In this document: positions 20,320 through 30,365 of the stretch, in pieces | How positions within the stretch are numbered: position 1 is the stretch's first letter | Layout of the letters: every line of letters begins with the position of its first letter | Assembly: GCF_029203305.1 (NCBI RefSeq) | Contig: NC_089463.1 | Coordinates: 186,001 to 250,000 of the forward strand | DNA from: Yamadazyma tenuis | Lineage: Eukaryota; Ascomycota; Pichiomycetes; Serinales; Debaryomycetaceae | Direction: 5' to 3' | DNA length: 64,000 nt | Notes under the pieces: model-generated | Database searches by the model: none | What the model saw: only the letters and a program-made list of their open reading frames with translations | What the model was told of the DNA's origin: nothing | Made by a program: the position numbers and the translations under genes

Positions 20320-21459
20320 TTACATGATAAACTTCAAGTTCATGTCTATGGGGTGAGAACTACTTAACTGAGGCTTTTGTGAGTACTTGGCCTTTAAAAA
20401 GTCTCTCATTCTGTTCAACAAACTAAGGTAGGATTGTTCAGGGAACTGCGACAAAATGGAGATGAAGGCATAACTCATGGCACCACTGGCAGACCCGTTG
20501 AAGCTGGCATCAGCAGATGTCTGGTCGTCTTTACTTCCCGACAAACTGATCACGTCTGCCGGAGAAGCCTTCATCTGTCTTACCTTGTCCTCATCAAAAC
20601 TACCTTGGTTCATCACCGTTTTTGCCATCTTCCCCAAGGAAGAGAGCATGCCTCCCACGTTACCACGTTCATACGAAAGAACCGCCGACAACGCATCGCC
20701 CCCCACGTCCTTGAGAATACTGGGTTCTTTCACTACTCCCTTGGTGGAGTAGACATATGGCAAGTCCAACGCGGTTCCGGAATGGCACGAATCATACAAC
20801 GCCGTTAACCGACATCCCATTGGCAAAGGTCTAACCATGATCTCGTGCATGATGTCGTCTACAATGAACCCATTCTGTTCAAAGTCCAACGGATAAATCA
20901 CCTGGTCAGTGCCATCCTCTTCATCTCCGTCCAAATCCTTAGTCACTCCCCCGTGGCCCGAATAGTGGAAAAACAACGAGTCGTTGGGCCTGGCATCACG
21001 CGTCAACCATTGCATGCCTCTTAAGATGTTTTCTCGAGTAGGAATTTTGTTGTACTGGCGCTGGTCATCGGTCAAAATCACCATATCGTCCCACGAGTAC
21101 CCAAACTGCTTGTTTAAAAAGCTACTCATGTTCTTAACATCATTAATGCACCCTTTCAACTCGTTGTTGGTGCCAAAGTAGTTGACCCCCACGAGCAAAG
21201 CTTTTCTACGGCCCGAACAGTTTGAGTACAGAAACTGGGCGTTTACTTGCGAGTTGAACTGCTGGGGCGCGGTACTGGGAGCCGACAATTGGCCTCTGGC
21301 GTATTGTTGTGATTGTGGGGGAGGAGGATTTGAGGGTCTGGAATATTGTTGTTGGCCATAGCCCGAGGGTGGTGCCCCCTGTGGTGGGCCGTAGTTATTG
21401 GATTGTTGGTACTGCTGTGGTCTACCACCGTACGAGTGTTGTCCTGATCCTGGGAACAT
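20320..21459 (-). CDS. MCA1: metacaspase Mca1
   Basis: A type I metacaspase, a Cys protease cutting after Arg/Lys, linked in yeast to protein quality control and stress-induced death. The 379-residue protein has a Gln/Pro/Tyr-rich prodomain (about residues 1-80), then the caspase-like fold beginning RKALLVGVNYFGT. The catalytic dyad is present: His169 in HYSGHGG and Cys225 in DSCHSGT. It ends with the family-typical PIDMNLKFIM. It is 126 bp from the start of the acidic Ser-rich gene and on the same strand. Confidence 0.95.
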   Translation of the reverse strand: MFPGSGQHSYGGRPQQYQQSNNYGPPQGAPPSGYGQQQYSRPSNPPPPQSQQYARGQLSAPSTAPQQFNSQVNAQFLYSNCSGRRKALLVGVNYFGTNNELKGCINDVKNMSSFLNKQFGYSWDDMVILTDDQRQYNKIPTRENILRGMQWLTRDARPNDSLFFHYSGHGGVTKDLDGDEEDGTDQVIYPLDFEQNGFIVDDIMHEIMVRPLPMGCRLTALYDSCHSGTALDLPYVYSTKGVVKEPSILKDVGGDALSAVLSYERGNVGGMLSSLGKMAKTVMNQGSFDEDKVRQMKASPADVISLSGSKDDQTSADASFNGSASGAMSYAFISILSQFPEQSYLSLLNRMRDFLKAKYSQKPQLSSSHPIDMNLKFIM

Positions 21460-21586
21460 GGTGACAGTAGTTGAAGGAAGATGAAATTTAATGCTCGTTT
21501 TCCGCGCCTTGTGGCTGCAACAATAATCTGCGCTACAATCAACTTTCAGTGATCTACAATCAACTCTTAACTATCTGTATTGAAAT

Positions 21587-22453
21587 CTACAACTTGGAGT
21601 GCTCGTCCTCTCCCTGGCTGATAATCACATCCGGGTACAAATCTCCCATCATGTTTCCAATGTGCCACAACCCCCCATCCACCACCTGGATGGTTCCCGT
21701 GACATAGTCCGCCGCAGGCGAGAACAAGTACACCGTAGCATCGGCGATATCCCTGGTGCTACCAAGTCTCTGTAATGGAACTCTGGTTTCCGTGGGCCTT
21801 TGGCCTGGAGGTGTCAAACGAGACATACCTTCGGTTCCGCCAATGGCTCCAGGAGCAATACAGTTACAGGTGATTCCCAACGGGCCCAATTCCACCGCCA
21901 ACGCGTTAGACAACGCGTCCACTCCCGCCTTGGCAGCACCCACATGTGCCTGGAATGGCACTCCGTAATAGTGTAAGGTGGCCGAGACAAAAATCACTTT
22001 ACCCTTGTTTTTCCTCAATTGAGGAAAGCATGCCTTGATGGTGTTGAAGGACCCCAACAAGTCGATCGATACAACCGACTTGAAGGCGTTACTCGACAAA
22101 TGGTTGAAGTCACTCAAGAAGTTTCCAGCGGCACCCGCAATCACAAAATCGATTCTGCCCAATTTCTCCACCGTGGTTTCCACCGCGTTGGCAATGGACT
22201 GGACGTCCCGGACGTCGACATTTCCTATTCCAACAACCTTGGCGCCATCTCTTAATTTGGCCAACTCTTCCGCGGCTTTGATGGTTTTGGCTTCATTACG
22301 ACCAATGATAGCAGCATCGGCTCCTAGTAACACCAACGCTTGTGTTTGAACCTTGCAGATGGTTCCAGCTCCGCCAGTCACAAACACCACTTTTCCCTTG
22401 AAGATGTTTGATTTCCAGGCACTGGTTTGTAAGTACGTTCTGTCCAAATCCAT
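21587..22453 (-). CDS. SPS19: peroxisomal 2,4-dienoyl-CoA reductase
   Basis: An NADPH-dependent short-chain dehydrogenase used in beta-oxidation of fatty acids with double bonds at even positions. The 288-residue protein has the cofactor loop VTGGAGTICK, the NVDVRD segment and the active-site lysine in HVGAAKAGVDALS. It ends in SKL, a canonical peroxisomal targeting signal type 1. Length and motifs match Sps19/DECR2. Confidence 0.94.
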   Translation of the reverse strand: MDLDRTYLQTSAWKSNIFKGKVVFVTGGAGTICKVQTQALVLLGADAAIIGRNEAKTIKAAEELAKLRDGAKVVGIGNVDVRDVQSIANAVETTVEKLGRIDFVIAGAAGNFLSDFNHLSSNAFKSVVSIDLLGSFNTIKACFPQLRKNKGKVIFVSATLHYYGVPFQAHVGAAKAGVDALSNALAVELGPLGITCNCIAPGAIGGTEGMSRLTPPGQRPTETRVPLQRLGSTRDIADATVYLFSPAADYVTGTIQVVDGGLWHIGNMMGDLYPDVIISQGEDEHSKL

Positions 22454-23296
22454 GATGATAAAATAGTGTGAGAATGGAAATTTGCTGGACTTCAGATGAT
22501 TTTATACTACGGGTTTGAAATTGTGGGGCATCCGCGGCCTTCGGTTAGCGGGCGTGTATGCCCACATGTGAACGTAAGTTATAGGAGTTGGAGAAATAAC
22601 ATGAACGAAGCGTGAACTATGAAGCATGTACTACCCAACCGATGGAATGTGTTAGGGAAAAAGCAGTCTCTGTGGGGGTAGTTTTTGCTGCCTCGGTAGA
22701 GTAGAATGGGTCAGAACGGTTTTTGTTGGTATGGGTGATGTTGGGACTAGCTCCATTATGCATCGGCTGCGAAAATATTCTTGAACTTCCTACGCACTAC
22801 CGTGTTGCATTTAGTCGCATATCTGGTGCAAAAGTATCATCCACAAATTCATAATTAGAAATACATTCCCAAAATGTGGAAGTGTAAAGAACCTTCTAGT
22901 ACCCAACAAGTACATATTAATGAATATTTGAAGGCTAAGCTTGAAGACTTCCCCCAGATAAACAATAAAGTCCCTAAAAATCTTGAGTTTGATGTAACAA
23001 AAGTTTTGGGGGAATTACCAAAAGACGACCCAATGATAGAAACCACACCAATATGGTACATTTTACTCTTCGCTATCAATTAATTCATCGAGCATTGGTT
23101 TTAATAAACCCACTTTTACTGCCAACAGGTTTGTGCATAGAACTAAAAACACTACAAAGCAATACACATCATGAAAAGAACCCCGAAGAATTGAAACCAA
23201 AAGTTGCCTTCTAAAACATAGGTCAAGGCATAACCTTCATCAGTTTAAGCAGCAGAGACGAACTGAGATCTGTAGCGGAATGTGATCTTAAGAAAC
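22454..23296. other. gene-poor interval with one weak 69-codon ORF
   Basis: About 840 bp. The left part is the SPS19 promoter. The only notable frame is at 22874-23083 on the + strand: 69 codons from a true ATG, Lys/Asp/Glu-rich, starting soon after an in-frame stop. It has no recognised family and could be a small gene, a decayed remnant or chance. No tRNA or transposon end was seen. Confidence 0.4.
22874..23083 (+). CDS. possible small protein, unrecognised
   Basis: A 69-residue ATG-initiated frame of charged, soluble-looking composition (for example NEYLKAKLEDFPQINNK) ending with a hydrophobic tail WYILLFAIN. It lies alone between SPS19 and the metallothionein. I recognise no homologue, and no promoter element is clear. 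It is listed because it is the only protein-like frame in this interval. Confidence 0.2.
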   Translation: MWKCKEPSSTQQVHINEYLKAKLEDFPQINNKVPKNLEFDVTKVLGELPKDDPMIETTPIWYILLFAIN

Positions 23297-23419
23297 CTAC
23301 TTCGTTTTGCACAGAGTACATCCTTCACACTTCTTCTTGCAGGAGCACGAAGAGCAGTTGTTGCAGACAGCACACTTGATGGTGTGGGAGTTGATTAATG
23401 GTTCGGTTGTTGTATACAT
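23297..23419 (-). CDS. small Cys-rich metallothionein-like protein
   Basis: A 40-residue protein beginning MYTTTEPLINSHTIK, followed by eight cysteines in 22 residues arranged C-x2-C-x2-C-x2-C-x-C-x3-C-x2-C-x2-C, ending in CKTK. It has no aromatic residue after the start region. Size and Cys-x-x-Cys spacing are those of metallothioneins, which bind Cu, Zn or Cd through thiolates in the cytosol. The longer frame to 23506 begins at a TTG, so I use the ATG at 23419. A TATA-like TATTTATAG (minus strand CTATAAATA) at about 23466-23474 fits a promoter. The sequence is not close to Cup1-type proteins I know. Confidence 0.7.
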   Translation of the reverse strand: MYTTTEPLINSHTIKCAVCNNCSSCSCKKKCEGCTLCKTK

Positions 23420-23465
23420 TACAGCAATATGATTTGGAATCAAAAAAACATGGCAAAAGCACCCG

Positions 23466-23474
23466 TATTTATAG
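23466..23474 (-). promoter_or_regulatory. TATA box of the metallothionein-like gene
   Basis: CTATAAATA on the minus strand lies about 50 bp upstream of the ATG at 23419, a typical spacing for a strongly regulated yeast gene. Confidence 0.5.
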
Positions 23475-24387
23475 ATTTTGGTCAGGCTAGTTGGCCACCC
23501 AACCAAAGGATTATGTCCATTGGTACCTCCTTTAATTGCAAAGCCTAAACGGTTGACAATGGGACTGGACTCAACACCCGTCTGATCTGGATGTCGTAGA
23601 TCCTTAATGGCCGGGTGGAGACATTTACTTAGGGCCAGTGGCCGTCGCTAAAATCATAGTTTTGCGGATGAACTCTACACCCCTGGGGAAGGGGGCGCGA
23701 CATCCAGTTAAGACGGGTACGAGCTTGTGAGCCTGTTATCTGCTCAAGTGTGCATAAGAGGTTGTGGGGTAACTATAACCGGAAACAACTTGGACCTAAA
23801 GCTAGGATAAGGAGAAGTAGTCACACATTATTGGGTACAGTTTCCTAATAGGCATGTTTATCGATAACAATGATTTGTTACATTATAACACTCGGCGTAC
23901 CAGGAGCCCAACTAGTGACTAGGTTAAAAGGGGGTTTCAAGTTTGCTACTGAAACATATGCATTATTGAGAAATAGTTGGGGCAATTGAGAGAACAAGGA
24001 ATTCGAAGAGGGCGGAGGAATTGAAGGAGACTGATCAGATGCGCGGTCGATGAGCTGCCGCGAGAGATGGCGGTGCGATAGTGCGGTCTGTGGCCAGGGA
24101 GTGATTCCTGCCGTGAACAAGAACCACAATGATGATTTTGTTCAATTAAACCTCCTATTGCACCGTAGTTGCACTACCTCCATCATACACATAATATACA
24201 CACACCCATCGTCTACCCATCGTCTACCCGTCCTCCATTTCGTTACTGCCCCTTCCAGAGAAGGGCAAAACGTTCTGACCCATACACGACCCGCTCCCCA
24301 GCGCCGCTGCGAACTGAATGGAACATCTATCGACTGAAAAGATACCCAACAACTCTGCGAAGCACGTACCGTTAATACCACCCAACC
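23475..24387. other. gene-poor interval upstream of HLJ1 containing a long inverted repeat
   Basis: About 900 bp between the divergent metallothionein-like gene and HLJ1. I see no gene. It contains the 143-bp imperfect inverted repeat at 23576-23718. Nearer HLJ1 there is a C-rich, repetitive CCATCGTCTACC segment at about 24206-24230. Confidence 0.5.
23576..23718. repeat. 143-bp structure bounded by 21-bp inverted repeats
   Basis: The left arm at 23576-23596 (ACCCGTCT at its outer end, TGGATGTCG at its inner end) and the right arm at 23698-23718 match as inverted repeats at 19 of 21 positions. Inside, GGGTGGAG near 23614-23622 can pair imperfectly with CTCTACACCC near 23674-23683. An 11-bp palindrome, GGCCAGTGGCC, lies near the centre at 23633-23643. 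It could be a non-coding RNA hairpin, a MITE-like element or a regulatory cruciform. I saw no target-site duplication. Confidence 0.6.
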
Positions 24388-25350
24388 ATGTCTCATACGG
24401 CCGATCAAGAGAAGCTAGTGTTGAAGGTCTTGTCGTACAAGCCTCACCAGTTCTACGAAATCTTGGAAGTAAGCAAATCGGCCAATGATGGCGAAATCAA
24501 AAAGTCGTACCGAAAGTTGGCAATCAAGTTACATCCTGATAAAAACCCCCATCCCCGTGCTGCCGAAGCATTCAAGATCGTCAACAAGGCCTGGAGCGTG
24601 TTGAGTGATCCCGATAAGAAGAGCATATTTGATAGCACCGGAGCTGATCCCGATACCAGGTTTAATCCTTCCATGTCTAGTGCCAGCGCCAGAACTGCCG
24701 GTGGTGCCTCCCCATTTGGCGGCCAATCTTTTGGACAACCAGCAGACTTTGACGACATCTTCAACATCTTCTTCGGTGGTGCTCCTGGCGGTAGAAGAGG
24801 CGGTGGTCAGACCTTTTCATTTGGTAATAATGGGTTCACATTCCAATCATTTGGAGGTCCCGGAAGCGGATTCCAATCTTTCCCTCGACAGAGACAAAGC
24901 CAAAGACAAAGCCAGCCACGGGCAGATCCTGAAGCCGCCACCGACTTGCTCACCAACCTCAAACAACTCCTCCCGATTCTTTTATTTGTGTTGATTTCAG
25001 TGATTCCAACGCTTTTCGCTGAACCCAGCGTCCCCGATTATTCATTCACCCCATCCACCAAGTTCAATTCCCAACGAACAACCCCCACGCTTAATATTCC
25101 CTTCTATGTGAATGATCAGTTCATCCAGAAAAAGCTGTACACAGATAAGCAGATGAAGACGTTCGATTACAAAATAGAGACGCTGTTCATCCAAGACAAA
25201 CGTACCAAGTGCTCCAGAGAGCAGATGATCCGAAACCAGTTATTCGAAGAGGCTCAAGGATGGTTTTCCACCGACCAGAGAAAGCTCGAGAGGGCCCAAA
25301 ACTACCCCATGCCAAATTGTGAGGTGTTGAAACAGTATAATTTGATATAA
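24388..25350 (+). CDS. HLJ1: ER-membrane J-protein Hlj1 (DNAJB12/14 type)
   Basis: A tail-side-anchored Hsp40 of the ER membrane that recruits cytosolic Hsp70 to ER-associated degradation. The 320-residue protein has a J domain at residues 20-85 with HPD at 49-51, a Gly/Phe-rich region (about 95-165), one membrane segment at 192-210 (KQLLPILLFVLISVIPTLF) and a DUF1977-like C-terminal domain. It is longer than S. cerevisiae Hlj1 and closer in layout to animal DNAJB12/B14. Confidence 0.9.
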   Translation: MSHTADQEKLVLKVLSYKPHQFYEILEVSKSANDGEIKKSYRKLAIKLHPDKNPHPRAAEAFKIVNKAWSVLSDPDKKSIFDSTGADPDTRFNPSMSSASARTAGGASPFGGQSFGQPADFDDIFNIFFGGAPGGRRGGGQTFSFGNNGFTFQSFGGPGSGFQSFPRQRQSQRQSQPRADPEAATDLLTNLKQLLPILLFVLISVIPTLFAEPSVPDYSFTPSTKFNSQRTTPTLNIPFYVNDQFIQKKLYTDKQMKTFDYKIETLFIQDKRTKCSREQMIRNQLFEEAQGWFSTDQRKLERAQNYPMPNCEVLKQYNLI

Positions 25351-25421
25351 CCATGGTCATCTTTCAGTTCGTCTTATCAGATGTAAGAGATCTGTTTTAA
25401 TTTTATATATAAATGCATATG

Positions 25422-26240
25422 TTAAAGGCTATTGGTGTTGGTCAAGCACACCACCTCAACTACAGGCGAGTACGACCCGTCCCCGTTAATCTCTGGTCCC
25501 TGAGCCCATTTTTTGGTATTTTCATCAAAAGTAAAGCCCTTGACCTTGATATTCTTATATTTGGTGGTAGTTACCTTTAATGTCGAAAAAACAGAGTGGC
25601 CATCCACACCATTGCAGGTCACAGACCCGCTAAAAGTCGTTGACAAGGTGATGGATTTGGTTGACTTTCTTAGATATGTGACACTGAATCCAATTGAACC
25701 TCCAGGGATAATACCCACCAGAAGCAGCGGAGAAAGTGCAACAGTGAAAACACCGTTTTGCTTGTAGGTTGAGGCTACCCCCAATTCCAACGAGGCACTT
25801 ACCGAGCCTGTCCCGTCTGCTTTATTCTGAAGCAACTCCATTGTCAATGGGAGAGTTATCTTTTGGGTATACTGCTCTTGAGCCTGTTTAAAGTCCCACT
25901 CGTTTATAGTGAATTGTTTGGGTTGGCCTTCATTTTTGAGGTGGTTGATAGTAATGTACGTCTGTGAGTCTTCCACCGAGATTCTTACTTTTTCGTGCTG
26001 AGCAGCAAGTTGTTTCAAGAAGGTGATGTTGATGCTATCTCTTTTCGCAACCGTTGTGTCTGTATAGTTATCTTGGAAAGATGGGTACTCCCCAGTCAAA
26101 TCAACTATTTCCTGGGTTTGAAGAATAGGTTCCCATTCAGGTAGGCTCTGGTTACAGCTAGAGCTGTAGATGGAAGCAGCAGAGGTTGTATGAATAAATA
26201 ATGGTAGAATCACTAGTGAGATAAAATGTGAAGACTTCAT
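25422..26240 (-). CDS. secreted protein of unknown function with signal peptide and Lys-Arg site
   Basis: A 272-residue protein starting with a clear signal peptide (MKSSHFISLVILPLFIHTTS, cleavage near A21-A22). Residues 22-65 contain N-glycosylation sequons, followed by VAKR at 64-67, a Kex2-type processing site. The part after it is Thr/Ser/Lys-rich with a hydrophobic stretch (FTVALSPLLLVGIIPGGSIG) and two cysteines near the end. I recognise no family. The pro-region, KR site and hydrophobic segment resemble the layout of several processed yeast secreted proteins, including some killer proteins, but that is only architecture. The longer frame to 26315 uses a non-ATG start. Confidence 0.7.
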   Translation of the reverse strand: MKSSHFISLVILPLFIHTTSAASIYSSSCNQSLPEWEPILQTQEIVDLTGEYPSFQDNYTDTTVAKRDSINITFLKQLAAQHEKVRISVEDSQTYITINHLKNEGQPKQFTINEWDFKQAQEQYTQKITLPLTMELLQNKADGTGSVSASLELGVASTYKQNGVFTVALSPLLLVGIIPGGSIGFSVTYLRKSTKSITLSTTFSGSVTCNGVDGHSVFSTLKVTTTKYKNIKVKGFTFDENTKKWAQGPEINGDGSYSPVVEVVCLTNTNSL

Positions 26241-27000
26241 ACTGAAACAAGATGTGGGGATGTAGTGGTATTTATGCACCAGCAACGTATACCCTGAGTG
26301 GTAACAGCATGACAATGCTCAACATAACGATATACCCTTTCTGTGTTGAATTGGAATCGGGCATAACAAACATTAAGAGCACGTGACTGACCAGCGCCGT
26401 ACCTGAAATAGTACAGCCCTTGAGCTGCAGGGTTGATAATCGCAAACAAATTCTCACGCTAACGCAGTAGACAAAATAGCTGAATATCCACCAATATACT
26501 TTCCGGTCCATGTACCTCAACCCAACTTGATTCAGTTCACAATTCTACTTCACAAGCAAAGGGCCTGACATTTTACTAGTTTTGAAACCGCTAATTCTCT
26601 CAACTACATTTAGCTGCGTCATCGGCCTAAAATCTAAAATTGGCCGCGGAACTTCGCACTCACACAGGGGGAAAAAGAGATAATCAATTCTATTTATATT
26701 CAAGCACTTGGTTAATAATATCAATTCGTTGTTGAGTGTACACCGTTTTCATTTTATTGTAACACTTTGACCTGTGTCTTTCTTTCTTTTTGACCAAGAA
26801 CAAGACCCTGATCTCGGATCTATCCCATTTTCACTACACTCATACACTCGTCATATACGTTTTGTTTTTGAACCCTTCTACTGGACACCAATAACTGTTT
26901 TGTTTGATTTGTGTGACAGTAAGCGAGGCTTTATTATTACATCTAACTTCCTGTCGTCAACATTCCTCCTCCTCCTACAAAGAAACACAAGTTCGAAGGT
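26241..27000. promoter_or_regulatory. upstream region of NIK1
   Basis: About 760 bp without a gene separates the divergent secreted-protein gene from NIK1. It holds a TATA-like CTATTTATATTC at about 26690-26701 and a pyrimidine-rich stretch (26776-26794) before the start codon, which suggests a long NIK1 leader. No other structure was seen. Confidence 0.4.
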
Positions 27001-30000
27001 ATGGATTCGTCTGAATTGCTTAAGATTCTTGATAATCCCGAACTCTTCGAAAAGAACCACAAACAAGTACGTGAGCAACTTTCTATCTATTTAAAGAGCC
27101 AAGAACTGTTGGTGTGTGACTTGCGTAATGACCTTGAAACTTCCAAACATGCCAATAAGGCCTTCAAGAAGGCTTTGTCTGAAATCGGTACAGTTGTTAT
27201 TTCTGTGGCCATGGGAGACTTATCCAAGAAGGTGGAAATCCACACAGTTGAATCCGACCCCGAAATCTTAAAGGTCAAAATAACCATTAATACTATGATG
27301 GACCAGTTACAAACATTTGCTAACGAGGTAACTAAAGTAGCCACAGAAGTTGCCAGTGGAAAATTGGGAGGCCAGGCCAAAAATGAAGGTTCGGTTGGAA
27401 TCTGGAGATCCTTAACTGATAATGTGAATATTATGGCTCTCAACTTGACCAACCAAGTGAGAGAAATTGCTGATGTTACTAGAGCAGTCGCTCGAGGTGA
27501 TTTGTCAAGGAAAATTAACGTACATGCTCAAGGTGAAATCTTACAGTTGCAAATGACTATCAATACAATGGTTGACCAGTTGCGGAAGTTTGCTTTCGAA
27601 GTAGCTAAAGTTGCTAGAGATGTGGGAGTTTTGGGTATTTTGGGAGGTCAAGCATTTATTGATAAGCTCGAAGGTATTTGGAAGGAACTAACTGATAATG
27701 TGAACGCTATGGCCTTGAACTTAACTACTCAGGTGAGAAATATTGCTAATGTTACTACTGCTGTTGCTAAGGGAGACCTTTCCAAAAAGGTGACTGCTGA
27801 CTGTAAAGGTGAAATCTTGGACTTGAAATTGACTATCAATCAGATGGTGGATAGATTGCAGAATTTTGCAACAGAGGTCACCACTTTGTCTAGAGAAGTC
27901 GGGACTTTGGGTATTCTAGGTGGTCAAGCTAATGTTCAAGATGTTGAAGGAGCTTGGAAAGCCGTCACAGAGAATGTCAATCTAATGGCTACTAATTTGA
28001 CAAACCAAGTGAGATCCATTGCTACAGTCACCACAGCTGTGGCCCATGGTGATTTGTCTCAGAAGATTGGTGTCCATGCCCAAGGTGAAATATTGCAGTT
28101 GAAGAATACTATCAATAAAATGGTGGATTCCTTGCAATTGTTCGCTTCAGAAGTGTCGAAGGTTGCAAGGGACGTCGGTATTAATGGTAAATTAGGTATT
28201 CAGGCACAAGTTAGTGATGTCGATGGATTGTGGAAGGAAATCACCTCCAATGTGAACACCATGGCTTCTAATTTGACGTCACAAGTGAGAGCATTTGCTC
28301 AAATTACTGCTGCTGCTACAGATGGTGATTTCACAAGGTTTATTACCGTTGAAGCTTCGGGTGAAATGGATGCATTGAAGACAAAGATTAATCAGATGGT
28401 GTTAAACTTGAGAGAGTCGATTCAAAGAAATACGGCTGCCAGAGAAGCTGCCGAATTGGCGAACAGTGCTAAGTCTGAGTTTTTGGCTAACATGTCCCAT
28501 GAAATTAGAACTCCATTGAATGGTATTATTGGTATGACACAATTATCTTTGGATACTGAATTGACTCAATACCAGAGAGAAATGGTTTCTATTGTCCACA
28601 ACTTAGCCAACTCTTTGTTGACCATTATTGATGATATCTTGGATATTTCAAAGATTGAAGCTAATAGAATGACTGTCGAGCAAATAGATTTCTCGTTGAG
28701 AGGAACTGTGTTTGGTGCTTTGAAGACTTTAGCTGTTAAGGCAATCGAAAAGTCTTTAGACTTGACATACCAGTGTGACTCTTCTTTCCCCGATATTTTG
28801 ATTGGTGATTCCTTCAGATTAAGACAAGTCATCTTGAACTTAGCAGGTAATGCTATCAAATTCACCAAAGAGGGTAGGGTTAGTGTTTCGGTGAAGAAGT
28901 CAGACAAGATCGTTGAGGAAACTGACAAGTTGTTGTTGGAATTTTGTGTTAGTGATACTGGTATTGGTATTGAAAAAGATAAGTTAGGTTTGATTTTTGA
29001 TACATTTCGTCAAGCTGATGGTTCCACTACTAGAAAGTTTGGTGGTACTGGTTTGGGATTATCTATTTCTAAACAGTTAATCCACTTAATGGGTGGTGAA
29101 ATATGGGTTACATCTGAATACGGTTGTGGTTCTAATTTCTTCTTTACTGTGAGTGTTTCTCCTTCAGGCATCAGGTATACTAGACAAACAGAACAACTTT
29201 TACCATTCAGCAATCACCAGATTTTGTTTGTTTCTACTGAACATTCTGATAGTGAATTGGAAGTAGTTGGAAGCAGTCTTATTGACTTGGGTTTGAGTCC
29301 TGTCATTGTCAGACAAATCACAGATGCTAATTTGACTGAACCGGTCAATTACGATATCATTGTCATTGATTCCATTGAAATAGCCAAGAATTTGAGATTG
29401 CTTCCTGAAGTCAAGTACATCCCATTGGTATTGTTGCATCAATCAATTCCAGACTTGAATATGAGAATCTGTATTGATTTGGGTATTTCTGCCTACGGTA
29501 ATACTCCATGCACCATTAGCGATTTAGCAAGCACAATTTTGCCTGCGTTGGAATCCAGGTCGATTTCCCAGAACACCGATGAGTCTGTGTGCCACAAGAT
29601 ATTATTAGCAGAAGATAACTTGGTTAACCAAAAGTTGGCAGTGAGAATTCTTGAAAAACAAGGACATCGTGTTGAGGTTGTAGAGAATGGTTTGGAAGCT
29701 TACCAAGCCATTCAAAAGAAGAAGTATGATGTTGTATTAATGGATGTACAAATGCCAGTCATGGGTGGATTCGAAGCTACAGAAAAGATTAGACAATGGG
29801 AAAAGAAGTCTAATCCTATCGACTCTTTGAGTTCCAGAACACCAATCATCGCATTAACAGCACACGCTATGTTGGGAGATCGTGAAAAGTCTCTTGCCAA
29901 GGGTATGGACGATTATGTTTCTAAACCATTGAAGCCTAAGCTATTGATACAAACCATTAACAAATGTATCCACAACACTAGGCAATTGAAAGAGTTGTCC

Positions 30001-30288
30001 AAGCAGAATAACAGCAACCGCACTTCCTCCGCATTTGCTAAGAACTTGAAGAATAGTGGAGACTTATCTCGCATGAATTCTAACAACAGCTCATCTCCCG
30101 CTACCACACCAAACGGATCTCATCTGAATGGTCCAGAGCCTAAGATTGTAGAGATTTTCAGCTCTAGACCTGGAAGCCCAAAGAAAGCGAACTCAAATGA
30201 TTATATGCTCAATGGTAGACCTGGGCAGTTGCAGGCGAATAACAGATCCAGGACAGAATCTGCCATAAATGTTACGTCTAAAATCTAA
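27001..30288 (+). CDS. NIK1: group III hybrid histidine kinase Nik1
   Basis: A cytosolic osmosensing hybrid kinase upstream of the HOG pathway and the known target of phenylpyrrole and dicarboximide fungicides in fungi. The 1095-residue protein has a short N-terminus, then about five 92-residue HAMP-type repeats (residues about 55-470; for example [16 protein letters not shown]). Next come the phosphoacceptor domain with His500 in [12 protein letters not shown], the ATPase with DTGIGI and GTGLGLSIS, and a receiver domain with Asp915 in [13 protein letters not shown]. The C-terminal 100 residues are Ser/Asn-rich. Only two CTG codons occur (codons 36 and 1042), both outside conserved domains. 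It converges with POL3, 77 bp away. Confidence 0.97.
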   Translation: MDSSELLKILDNPELFEKNHKQVREQLSIYLKSQELLVCDLRNDLETSKHANKAFKKALSEIGTVVISVAMGDLSKKVEIHTVESDPEILKVKITINTMMDQLQTFANEVTKVATEVASGKLGGQAKNEGSVGIWRSLTDNVNIMALNLTNQVREIADVTRAVARGDLSRKINVHAQGEILQLQMTINTMVDQLRKFAFEVAKVARDVGVLGILGGQAFIDKLEGIWKELTDNVNAMALNLTTQVRNIANVTTAVAKGDLSKKVTADCKGEILDLKLTINQMVDRLQNFATEVTTLSREVGTLGILGGQANVQDVEGAWKAVTENVNLMATNLTNQVRSIATVTTAVAHGDLSQKIGVHAQGEILQLKNTINKMVDSLQLFASEVSKVARDVGINGKLGIQAQVSDVDGLWKEITSNVNTMASNLTSQVRAFAQITAAATDGDFTRFITVEASGEMDALKTKINQMVLNLRESIQRNTAAREAAELANSAKSEFLANMSHEIRTPLNGIIGMTQLSLDTELTQYQREMVSIVHNLANSLLTIIDDILDISKIEANRMTVEQIDFSLRGTVFGALKTLAVKAIEKSLDLTYQCDSSFPDILIGDSFRLRQVILNLAGNAIKFTKEGRVSVSVKKSDKIVEETDKLLLEFCVSDTGIGIEKDKLGLIFDTFRQADGSTTRKFGGTGLGLSISKQLIHLMGGEIWVTSEYGCGSNFFFTVSVSPSGIRYTRQTEQLLPFSNHQILFVSTEHSDSELEVVGSSLIDLGLSPVIVRQITDANLTEPVNYDIIVIDSIEIAKNLRLLPEVKYIPLVLLHQSIPDLNMRICIDLGISAYGNTPCTISDLASTILPALESRSISQNTDESVCHKILLAEDNLVNQKLAVRILEKQGHRVEVVENGLEAYQAIQKKKYDVVLMDVQMPVMGGFEATEKIRQWEKKSNPIDSLSSRTPIIALTAHAMLGDREKSLAKGMDDYVSKPLKPKLLIQTINKCIHNTRQLKELSKQNNSNRTSSAFAKNLKNSGDLSRMNSNNSSSPATTPNGSHLNGPEPKIVEIFSSRPGSPKKANSNDYMLNGRPGQLQANNRSRTESAINVTSKI

Positions 30289-30365
30289 AGTTAACGAATA
30301 TTGCGTATTAAGCTAATCAGTAATAAATAAAATTGTGACTCAAGTGATAGCCTCTGAAACTCACA

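Noticed and set aside
23576..23718. Complete transposon
   Set aside because: Inverted ends are present but no transposase frame and no target-site duplication were seen.
24142..24408. 88-codon minus-strand frame before HLJ1
   Set aside because: Overlaps the HLJ1 promoter and start, and has no family resemblance.
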